This document shows positions 11,501 to 23,500 of a stretch of 64,000 nt of DNA, in pieces. The DNA is from Lophius americanus (lineage: Eukaryota > Chordata > Actinopteri > Lophiiformes > Lophiidae), in assembly GCA_037951165.1 (NCBI GenBank), contig JBBDHG010000011.1, positions 4,429,001-4,493,000 on the forward strand, given 5' to 3'. The position numbers and the translations under genes are program-made. The notes beneath the pieces were generated by a model that was not told where the DNA came from, did no database searches, and saw only the letters and a program-made list of their open reading frames with translations. Position 1 is the first letter of the stretch. Each line of letters starts with the position of its first letter.

Positions 11501-14500
11501 AAGCTTGTAAAAAATGTGAACCATTGTGACTAGATGCTGACACTGATCTAGGAGGAAGTATGGATCCAATATAGTTTTTTCATGAATCATACAGTGCTTA
11601 TAACCCAGCCACATAAGGGGTTCACAAAGCCAAAGGGTAGAGTTATGTCGGGAACGTGAAACCTATTCCATATCAATATGTGGAATGACGATCTGCTGTG
11701 GGGACCTCTAAAGGGAACAGCCCAAGGAAGGAGAAGAAGATAAAATGCTGGTGAAATAAGCTGTTATGTTCGGCAGCTGTTTGGCCCGGTTCGGCAGTGA
11801 TGTTTCTCATGTTTGGTCCAAGTTATTTCAGGAAGTCGCTATTGAAATGAGTTTGGGGGCGGTATTCTCTCTCCGCCTGCCCTCTTGTCGGCGTAAGCTG
11901 TCAAAGACTATTAATGGATGCTCCACTATAAGAGTCATGTTGAAAAGCCTTTTTTTCCCCCTTCAATTAGGTTTAGAAATAAAAAGGAATGCAGAAATGT
12001 TGCAATTCAACTCTGAAAGTAGAAAAGTTAATAAATTCAAGAAGTGCACATTATTGACCAGATCCACCAGGTCATTTTGTATAACATCAACACCACAATA
12101 AAATGAGAGTTTTAATCAGGTGGCTCTTTTATGTCCCATTAATGAGTCTATTGATTCTTCTTCTTAGACTTTAAAATGCAGAAAATCTGTAAAATTTATG
12201 AGTTTGTTGACAAGTAAACAGCCTGTTTCTTTAAAAGGGAAGGCAGACAAGTTGTCTGCCTTCCCTTTTAAAGGATTTAAGAAATAGGTAATGTAGACTG
12301 AGAAAAGAAGGTATGTTACTCAATGCTGGATGTTATTGCTTGACACAAACAAGCAAGGCACGATTAATTCAGGATTTATGTGAACGTAAAATGAATTGAG
12401 AAAGAGAAGAAGAGATGAGAAGGAGCTGGATAACACAAAGCATTTGTTCTGGCTGGAATAACAACATTGTCAAAAGGAGAGAATAAGAAATCCCAGCAAA
12501 AAAAAGAAAAAAAAGAGAAAATGGCAGTGTTTTTTGTCAAAAATAATTGTAAAATGGAAATTCCCTCTGCCCAAACCTTTCCAACAATGAGCTGGAGGGC
12601 CAGCATTTCTGTAACTTCTCGAAACCAACAATCTGAGACCCTTAAAGCAGAGTTTAACCAGCTATATTAGTGAGAAAGATTTGAGTATGAACGTTTTTCC
12701 ATGCCCTCATTTTCACTTTATTACATAACTATTTCTGGCAAATTCCTTGAGTGCATGCAATTAATTGTTACCAGGACAAATTATCTTTAACTGTGTCCCA
12801 AATTTGCTGAATTGATGTTAATTTAAAAAGACTTTTCTGAAGGAATTGCACGCAAGAGCAGTATTCAAAAAGATTCCAGTTTTTCCAGTTTTGTCTGACC
12901 TGGGCCTCAACTTTTGTAACACGATTCTGTGCTGTAGGATAATTGTTAGCATGTAAACCTTTCACTATATCCGTAGAACTCCTGTTCTACAAGTCGGCAG
13001 AGAAAATGTGTTTCCCAAATGTGAGAGGAGAGGCCTCCCTCCACTCTCCCTGATCAGTCTCTACCTTCCAGCCAAGAACAGGGCCAGGGACACATCTGTG
13101 GATATAATGGGCATCATTCCCTTCTCACACCATTGAGAATATTCCTTCCCAGTTATATTTCAGCGTATTCAGCTGGGCTAGAGGCCAATTCGTAACTATT
13201 TCCAACCTGTAACAGACTGTCTGTGTCGTAGCGGCACTGGGATGGCCATTAGACTAATGGCAGGGCTAAAGGCTAGACTGGGATGAGAGACTGGCTCCGT
13301 GACCAAGACGGAAATGGATGGAAAGGAGCTCCAAGGAGGCTACTTGAATGATAGTCTAGTTTGGACTGGCTGGAAGGCAGCTAATGTTTAATCTGATGAA
13401 AAAACTATGATACAGTAATGGACTTAGGCTTTTATCTGCCCTCATTGTTTTTTTAGGTTAGTGCTGAAATGAAGTACAATATTAATTATTTTGTTAAACC
13501 ACTTTTAATCAACCTATTGGTATTGGGACATCTAATTAGGATGCCTTGGAACTTTTCCTTTACGTCAGAACTCGTAGAAGGGATTTATCTCAATGTACCA
13601 CAGAATGCTCTGGTATGAGCTAGGGGTCATTGCTGGGGTGAGGGACCCGTCTTAGCCAGTTGCTGTTGTGACTCAAAAGGAAAGTTTATGTCACTATATC
13701 AACTCAACTTTCATGTTTCCATGCAGCCAGAGTGGATCTGTATAAAGGTCGACCAAACACCAATATAATAGTTATATTTGTAGAAGGGGAAATGCTGATA
13801 GCCAAAGATTGGCAGAAATCACCCCCCCACTTGACTCTCTCTCCTGTATACTCGGAAATTGATAATTTCCGAAATAATAAGAAACTGGATAGCCACTAAA
13901 TTAAACTATTAAATACTTAGAAAAATGGTGTCACCAAAAATTAAAGTCATACTAATGATAATATAAATTTGAAATGGAGTCACTTTTTAAAAATGATTTG
14001 ATGTACTACTAACCCTAAAAGCCAAGCATTGTTGATGTCTTACCATCAGGGCCAGCCCCCCCGGCGTGACTTATATCCTCTAACCTTATATGGATTCTAA
14101 ATCTTTAATCTGAATCTGAACTGTTCGCTGTGATGTCAAGAAAACAATCAAACCAAGCTAAAAGAAAGTATTCACAAAAATGAAACATTTCTCTGTATTC
14201 CAAAAAACTGCAAGCTCTTCAGCCAACTTCAGGGACAGCTAACAATTCAACACTTCCAATCCCACCTGCCAATGTCCAATAAATCATTTATTGGAGTTTA
14301 ATGGAGTATGGTGCTGTGTATTACATGGAAGACAGATCGGCTCACAAGATGAGAAGCCGGATTAGCATTCAAGCGGTCTTACAAACACTTCAAAGCGTCT
14401 GTAACATTTGTGGCTTGTCTCCCTACACAACATTCTGCACATTTTGAAATGAGGCTTGAAATGAACTTGCTCGCTCTTTTTCATCCAATTATAGAGTTTG

Positions 14501-17500
14501 ATGTAGCAGATCTAGAGATTATGACGTTTTCTTTCTTGCCTCACAATCAGATATTGTAGTTTATCTAATCAAAAGATAATAGAACAAATCTCCAGCTGCA
14601 CATTAGGCTGAGGGGTTTGAGTTGTGTTTGATCTATCCCCTCCTCAAACCTCTGACTTCAGCACTCATGGTCAGCGCTGAACTCGGAGGAAGAAGGATGT
14701 ATTTTTTTAAACCAAATTAATATCAGGTGAGATTGAGATTGTGTTTTCCCTTCTGAGTTTGGAAGGGTTCCCCCCCGGGAAGCCCAGTTATTCCCAGAGT
14801 CTAAATACAGGAATACAGGTGAAACTAGGTGTAACTCTAGTGAAAAGACGTTTGAATACATTCATTGTATACCTTGAATGAGGTTTACAACGAATCTTTG
14901 CACCTTTTGTTTTTGCATATATGTAAACAATACAAATCTCCGACCTCACAACTTATAAAGCCAACGTTTCTAGCTGACCCAGTGGACTCCTCACACCTCG
15001 ATGACTTTAAGTAAGGTCATGTGATCTTGTTTTCTTTTTCTTTTTCAGAAAAACTGCTTGTCCTAACAGTAGCAACAGCGGAAACCGATGGCTTCCACCG
15101 CTTCATGCAGTCTGCAAAGTTTTTCAATTACACTGTAAAGGTAAGATTTTTAGATTTTGTCTGCAAATACAGTTTACATAAACACAAGATCAGTTGTTTT
15201 AAACTCACGCTGAAGATAAGCCCTGATGGAGGCGGGGAGAAGTCCTCTGAAATATCTTTTTTGATTACGTGTACATATTTTTGGGGGGGTCAGCTCAGAC
15301 TTATTGCATTCCAAACATTTGGGTTTTGTACTTTTTTTCTTTGCGTGACAAAACAGATCCATTCCAGATCCTGCAGACACATACCAACATGCTTCTTTGC
15401 CTGGAGTGGACCCTTACTCAATTCCATTTTTGTGTTAGGGTTTTGTTACACCTACAATTCTGGATCGAGTTCTGTAAGAAGGTCTGGGTCTTTGTAAACT
15501 TAAGATCCATTTAGTTTTTGTTTCACAATGCGGTTTTATAAGGCGACTAAAGAACTGTTAAGGACATACCCTGTCTAGTTGTCATCGCCTGCGTGGACTA
15601 ATTCTCCCTATAAATGAGGATTGATAGTCTTGTGGATTTCTGACGTCTTCCTTCTGCCTTGTGACTTCAGCAGATAAGGATAACAATAAATTAACAGATT
15701 CAGATGCCTGCTGCAGCACCATTATCACGGCACATCATGACCATGACGTGTAGGACTCAGAGCGCTTTCTGACGTGTTCTAGGCGAATCCTTAGACTCAC
15801 TTAAAGTTGAATTTGGGAAAACTCCAACATCTCATTGGGCGAGTGCCCAGGATGCTGTCTAGATTAAAAATAGAACTGTCTTTATTATTTGTAGACTCAC
15901 CACTTTTTCTGATGGCGCTGCACACTTAATATCCTGCTGCTGCAGTTTCATAACCTATAAGGGGCATCGCCCTCGTATCCCCCCACTCTGTCTCATCCAA
16001 CATCTCAGCGTTATTGTACATTCTTTCTATATTAGTTTTGATTTTCCTCTGAGCAATATCACCATTAAATGCCTCGTCTTGTCCTCTTTCCAAATTCTAC
16101 TGCGGCTCATTTTTAACTTCTTCCTTCTGAAATATGAAGTATGATCAATTAAAGCAAAAATGCAAATACAAGCGAGATCTCTTTGAGGCGGTTCATACGA
16201 GCTAAATGTGGACATAATTGGCCTACAGTTCAGTCCAAAGAAGTGTTTTTCTTTAAAATATCTCCCCCTAATGGGTCAATTATGAACTATTAGAGTAGAA
16301 TATGGGACTAAATGTGGACAAAATTCGACCAACGTTTGAGAAGTTTTGGCCTGAACACAGTCATTTTGGAGGTAGGGCTAGGTAAACGAAGGATCTGCAG
16401 CGCCTTCGTTGCGATTCCTTAATCTCCTGGACATTTCGGGAATATGATGAGGAAGAAGTGAAAGCACCCTAAACAAGTTAAATTGGGTTTGCACCCATGT
16501 CTGTACAGCAAACACGATAAGACTACAAAAGGTGACCGATCATTTTTTCTTTTCTTGTATAGTGGAAACTAAGTGGATTTTTTTCTTAGAAATGAAAACA
16601 TTATAAAATAAAAATGAGTGAAGACTTTCGAAAAGGAATATTTTCCCCAAAACTGTTGGTCATTCTTCTGGTAAAATTTGCTTTCATGTCAGTTCATTTT
16701 GCGTTCTACAAACGTGTTCTTGGTGTGTTCTGCCTCAGGTACTGGGAATGGGAGAAGTGTGGAAGGGAGGAGACGTGGGTCGTTCTATTGGTGGAGGTCA
16801 AAAAGTCAGACTACTGAAGGAGGCCATGGAGGCTCTGGCTGACCAGGAGGATCTTGTTGTTCTAACTGTGGATAGGTATGTTGTTTTTAATACTTTTCCT
16901 TTAATTTGACTTTTAAATTAAGACTACATTTCTCTTGTAGTCAGATTCAATATTTCAGTAGCAAAGCCTGATGCTCTTCGGTAATAGGTGAACATGACAT
17001 TTCCCGAAAGGTGTAGCACTTAAAAATCCCTCGTAAGGGATGTGAAAGATACGGAATTGCTGGATGAATTAGAAATTTAACTAATTTGCACAATCCCAGC
17101 CTATAAAAATTGCATTGGAAGGGATGCCTCCTCAGAGAGAGATGATTCTCCACATTTATGTCATGCTAAACAGCCTTCAGGAAAAAACATTATTATGCAT
17201 GAGAAGCTTGCAGATGCAGGTAGCTGAATTATGTTTTTTTCTAAGAAAATGGAAAGTTGAGATCAATGAAGCGGTTTTGAATTATAAGGATTTGCAGGCT
17301 GCACTTCATCAGAAGGTTATGATGCTCACCGACCCACGTCTGGTGAATAGGTCGTAGCTATTATTGCTACACAGAATGATCACTCTCCTAAAATATGTCT
17401 TTTTAGAGGGATTGATTCAAGTGTAGGAAATGGCATCCACATTTGACAGACTTTTACATGACATATTAATGTGTTTTTAAATCTACAGTAAGATCCTTCT

Positions 17501-20500
17501 AAAGCCTCAGCCATTTTTGTCATCTTCTGCTTCTGATTCAGTCACAGCTCTACTTTTTTTCCTTACATGTAAATTAGTCACTGAAATGTAATTGTCATTT
17601 ACATTTTTTTCTGTTTTTCTTAAGCCTTTGAGTATATGATGAATTCCCAGGTTTAGCGAATGGTTGCAAACAGTTAAAAAATTGTGGGAATGAAGGTGAG
17701 GATAAAAATTCCAGCCACAGTTTTTTCTGTAAAAATCTGTCCTGGGTATCTTAGTGCAATAAGTATCTTACGCGGGGAGATGGTTTCTTTATTGTTTGCT
17801 CTGTTTGGTTGGTGCTGACCCGGCCCACAAGAATCCCATGGAACAGTGACAACTTCTTCCTCGGACTCCATTCAGATCTTCCCACTTTTTCCCACAATGC
17901 AATCTGCCAACTAGGTGAAATGTTGACTTTAATTTGCCCACAGGTGTGAATGTGAGAGTGAAAGGACAGTATGTCCCAGCATTACCCTCTCACCCAGTGT
18001 TAGCAGGAATTGGCCAGAGCTCCTCTGTGACCCAGTTAAGGAAAGGGAATTATGGAAAATGGATGGATACATGGATTTCAGTGTTCTTTTCATTAAATGC
18101 AGTAAACTATGGATTGTCCCTCACCTGTTGTGTATGACTCTGCTTCTAAAACTTGTCCTTAGCTGTCGTCCCTGACAGCAAGGGTTTATCCCCGAAAAGC
18201 CCCCAATCCCAATCCCAAATTATGTCCGAAATACAATGTTTTTGTAAAATAAATAGTGAGTAAAATATGTTATACACAGGATAGATCTCCTCTAGTCAAA
18301 TCAAATTCACTAAATTTGGACTAAATCAGAAAAACAGTTAGGAGGTTGTGTCCAAAAAATATTTTTTGGGGTAAAAATCCTCCCTCTAGTGGGTAAAATA
18401 TGAGCCATTAGATTTAGAAATAGGATTTGTATGAGACAGATCTCCTCGACTCAATTCATACGCACCAAATTTGGACTAATTTTGGAGATTAAGATTAACT
18501 TTAATAGAGTTATCGCGTTGACACAACCAATTTGGGTGGGATATAATGACAACATTAATAATTTGACACATCGCTTTAGTCAACCCAGGTCAAAACCAAA
18601 TATCAGATGCAAACTATTAGAGTGCAAACATTTTCAGCTTGTGATTGTGGTATGCAGGTAAAGGTAAGTAAGTGGAAATCACAACGATCCCACCCACTGT
18701 GGGCAGACAGCAGAGCCACTTTTAGGCTTGAATGCCATAAATATACACAGTATATCTCTCTGGAAAACAGAGATATATGGTAACTAAGGTAACTAAGACA
18801 AATTTTTCAGAGATGTGAAGATGAAAGAAAAATGAAGCTCATGGATATTCACAGAATATCATCGATAAATCGTCAATCAAATTAATTACGGAGCTCATTG
18901 TGGGTCAAACCAACCCTCTCCGTTCCATGAAGCCCTGATGATATGGGATAGGGCACTGAGATACACACAGTGTCTATAGTATATACTATAGACACTTACT
19001 TTACTATAGATACAGATACTTTATACTTACTCTGAACGTTCATGATCAGCCATGACCTTACAACTAACTGCCTAATATTAATTATGCCACGCTTTTGGAG
19101 CTTAATAGCCCTGAACAGCCTCTGTGATCTGGAACCTTTCTACCGGACTCCACTTCATTCTTCAGAAGTTTCTGCTTGTAGCTATTCTGTTGGATCGGTC
19201 CACACGGCCTAGTTTTGCTCCGAGTCCTGTTTACAAGTCGTTTAGATTCTTAGGTTTGCCCATTTTTTCTGCTTCTAACACATGAACCTCCACGCCAAGT
19301 TGTCCACTTTCTGCCTCATGTATCTCACCAATTAATCTCCTCATTAAGGCTGACAGCAAAAAGTCTCTCCAAGTTGTAGTGTTAATGTTTTGACAAATGT
19401 GTCCACCTAAAACAGTATTCCCATTTGTTTCCTTCACAAGCCAATTTTCCAATGAATTCAACATTGTATTAAAACCAAGTGTGGAGTCTTTTGTAAAATC
19501 ACATCCAAATGAATGTCAGGAGACTTGGCCACATGTTTTCTCTGGAAATGTCTTTGGTATGTGGTGAGGATCATTGCTGTGTGCAAAAGCCTTTGATTCA
19601 AGAAGGCAGTTTGTTTTATTCTCTCAGGTTTCATGGTTTCAAGTTGCAGGTATCCTTGTTGCAGGCTGCTTTGCAGGGTGCTTTTCCACTCAGTCAGAGT
19701 GAGGGGGCATGTTCCAGTGAGAAAGTGATGTCAGAGGATTCCTCGAATAGAAGCAAAACAGCTGAGAACCATTTCAGTGTACACAGACAGTTCATTAAGT
19801 TAATTAGTTATAAAGCAAATGTTAAACACAGAAATTCAGTCTCAGGCCAGGCTAGTCTGAAAAGTATTTTCCCATCATTGGTTTTTTAAACATGGATGTT
19901 TTATCACAGACAGCTGTTTATTTTATACAAAAACAACAATTATTATTGATGAGTGAAGAAGGCACATTGTTGGCACAGTGTTGACCAGATGTGGATGTTG
20001 TAGAGTAGAGAGGGGTCTTCATATTAGACTTCCCTTCCTCTCATTACACGCCTGATTGGGTTGGATTTGGGGTATTTACTTTTAACAATCATTTGTTTAA
20101 ATGAATTAAACCAATCAATTTAAATCAAAATCAATATTTAAATCCAACTTTATTTGGATGACAGGATATCTAGTACAAAATCAATCAGATCTTTTAGTGT
20201 TATGACTTAATGCCATTAAAAAACAAAAATCACTCACCTTTGAAAAATAGCATTGGTTATAACAAGCAAGAACCGACCCGTGTCAAGAGTTGTTCCTTTG
20301 TCTGTTACAGAACTCCGTTAGCAAAGATGTATCACTGTATGTTTTGACTGGAAATTTTATTTGGAAATCCCTTACAGTGGAATCCAGAGATTCTTGCCTA
20401 CAAATGCCCCCTCAGTTTTCTGACAAGCTAGTAGAAAACTAGGTTGTGTGTCAGCTTGGCAAAGAATTAAAGACGACAGATTGATAATGATCAGTTGAAT

Positions 20501-23500
20501 CTCATCTTCTCTCTTCCCTTTCAGTTATGATATCATATTTGCTGGAGGGCCAGAGGAGATTCTCAAGAAATTCCAACAAGCCAATCACAAAGTACTTTTT
20601 GCTGCTGAAGGACTGTTATGGCCAGATAAGCGCCTAGCTGACAAGTATCCCTCAATCCGCAGTGGCAAACGTTACCTCAACTCTGGAGGTGGGTACCAAA
20701 TATTCAAAATATGATCAAAATATTGAAATATTTTGTGTTGACGAGAAAAAGCTGACAAACAACCAGCATCAGTTTAGATTTAAAGGTTTGGATCCGCTAT
20801 ATTATGTGTATTTTCTTACAGTAAGAGTGTATTAAGCCCTGTGTGCCGCCAATCTGTGGGTGACCTGAACGCATTCTGTGGAGGCACAGATTTAGGCCTG
20901 ATGGTGCAGCTGCTCCGCTAAAATGCTCCACATGTTACATCACACGTGTTGACATGGTGCATCCCCAAACCAAACTTGACCCCTTTATCACCATGTCTAG
21001 ATTCACTTTGGCCGTAAATTTAGGAGAAAAAACGGAAAGAACCTGCACCTATACTAATGTTTGTATAACCTGGTTTGAACCCTTACTTCTACGGTTGCAC
21101 ATTTGTTTACACATTCCATTGTCAGCGGTAGACCTGTGCAGTGGAATTCAGGGGGCCGAGCAGCAGTCCACCCTCAGGGTTACTAGTTTAAAGAGTGTTG
21201 GAGCAGCTTTTTGGAATGGCAATGTACGGGTGTTTGTTTTAAAATATAAAACCGAAAGGCTTCTATTATTACCTCTATTTGTAAAATGGGAGTATATTTT
21301 CCTTATGGGTGGACTTTTAGGGGTATTTCCTGTCCAAGTGAACACTAGGTGACCATTCATGAGAATATCCGCTGCTTACTTTGCCATTTGTGGACCAGTT
21401 TATTTTTGTAGTCATCACCCTCCCCAAATTAGTATTGGCAAACGTTGCATATGGAAAAACAAAGATTCTGAATGAGGAGAAAAATAATGAAGAATTGCTA
21501 CAACTCCAACGCGTTGTGATATATAAACTACTGTTGCAACATGCCAGTACTCAGGACCAAGCAAGAACATGGAATTACTACTTTCTCTGTGGCCATCATC
21601 CTGGTCTGACCTCTCAGATTGGGGTCAAGCTGCCTGATTAGAGACTGTTTTTAGCACACATTGTCATTGAAATGACTGATGGATTTGTCTTCGCCCTTAG
21701 GGTGTACCATAAAATTGCAGGTTTTTGTTTGTGTATTCCACTAGTTTCTGCCTACTGGGGATTGTGGCTGGAATCCACATACATTACAGCACATATGTGT
21801 AAATATAGTTAAATCAGTTGTGAAAGAGAATGAAGTAAAGTCAAGGTTTTATTACAATAGATATATTTGGGATAATTAGTCTGTCAGAAATTAGACATTG
21901 GGTTGATTTTGATTGAAGAGCATCTGCCCTGAGCAGCAGAGGCAAGTATATCCCCCTTGGAATCTGAATAATGGTGATGATGGTGGTGGCTGATGAATCT
22001 GCTGAGACTGGTGAATGAGCGTGAAGTAGGTAATTGGTAACTGAGCATGTGTGAAAGTTAAGAATCATAGATTGGTATGAGCTGGGACTGTCTGAGTGTG
22101 CAAGGGGATAGTCTTCCTGGATTATCTAGTACTTCCTTTTATTCACATATATGAGATAGAGTCATTTCAAAACTAAATAGTGATTGAAAGTAGTGACCCT
22201 AAACCTAATTTCAAGCAATTAGCAGAGGTTTCTGGGATCTCCACTTAAGAGCCAATTATTCACACAAATTTATAAACTATCAATCTGAGAAAAATGTCAT
22301 GAATTATCATGAACTTTTTTCTTTCTACACTCAGGTAAGATTACATCATGCTTTTCCACTGACTTGTTTACGGCGTCTAAAGCATGCTTTAGATGACAGG
22401 ATGCAAAGTGGAGCACACCACCAACAAAGCCAAACCCTGCAATCTGTTACTGGTCAGTCTCATGGAGCAAGAAATAAGCAGAGGAGAAAAGGAACATTTG
22501 ACCATAGATCGCCAGAAGAATGTTTATTTAGAGAGGACAGGAGATACTGTACTGTACCACACTCTGCTGGGAGGAGAAAATCCCTCCCCATTTTTGTGGG
22601 TTTGGGATTATTGCCAGAAGTCACAGTTTATGTAAGGCATTCAGGTTTTCTAGAGTGAAGTATTTAGACTGAGGAGCCAGCAGATCCAGTATAATTGTCA
22701 CAAATCGTCTGCCAGTTGTATATGACCCTGCTTGTAAACTTCTAATTAACCCTATGCTTATAAACTGGATATATGTTTCACACTGTTTACTCGCAGGTAT
22801 AATCGGCTACGCTCCATACATAAACAGAGTCGTTTCACAATGGAACCTCCATGACAACGATGACGACCAGCTATTCTACACTAAAATATACTTAGATCCG
22901 TTACAGCGAGTAAGTATGTTGTTTAAAAGTCGTCTCCCCACGAACTTTATATCAGATGGCTTGAACTCTCTGCGTGTTTTTTTCGTCTTTCAGCAAACTC
23001 TCAACATGACTTTGGACCACAGGTGCCAGATTTTCCAGAACCTGAATGGGGCTGTTGGTGAGAAATGATCCAGTTTACTGCTGATCTGTATATAAAATAG
23101 ATTTATGTTCTTACTTTTAAGAGAAAAGAGACAACAAGGGCATTAATTAATGAGGTTCTGCTGGCTCTAAATCTCCACATACTCTCTAATCCTTCAATGT
23201 TCATAACCGGCCTTGTTTCTCTTCTTGGCAGATGAAGTGCTTCTCAAGTTTGGGCAAGGTCGCGTTAGAGTCAGAAACACAGCGTACGACTCTCTGCCAG
23301 TGGTTGTCCATGGCAACGTAAACACAAAGGTGAGTCAAAATGATGGCCTTGAGCATACCTAACACAGCGCACTTATGGAAAAACAGTTTTTGCAGTTAAT
23401 CGCTCTCATCTAGGACAGCAGCTTTGAATTTCCTTTGGCTCAGACTTTTTAGATTTCTGTCAAACTACTATTAATTTTCGCAGATTGTATTTCAGCACCA

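Larger units (their letters stand above)
2574..15048 (+). other. plod2 intron 1 (12,475 bp)
   Basis: The intron runs from gtaatc to a pyrimidine-rich acceptor (tttttctttttcag). It contains a Tc1-like relic, one R1 repeat copy, a CA microsatellite, a LINE tail, two hairpin-forming sequences and a 62-bp duplicated segment, all listed separately. The remaining unique sequence (about 5.4-8.3, 9.2-10.0, 10.2-11.6, 12.3-13.5 and 13.7-15.0 kb) shows no exon. A long first intron is usual for PLOD2. Confidence 0.9.
16876..20524 (+). other. plod2 intron 3
   Basis: A 3.65-kb intron with a SINE-like copy, R1 copy 4, a 28-bp palindrome and a Tc1-like relic, listed separately. The remainder (17.0-17.9 and 19.4-20.5 kb) shows nothing recognisable. 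Confidence 0.85.

Noticed and set aside
18105..18145. Similarity between about 18110-18145 and 22708-22740 (GTATGACTCTGCTT against GTATATGACCCTGCTT)
   Set aside because: The match is about 30 bp with several mismatches; too short to call a repeat family without a search.
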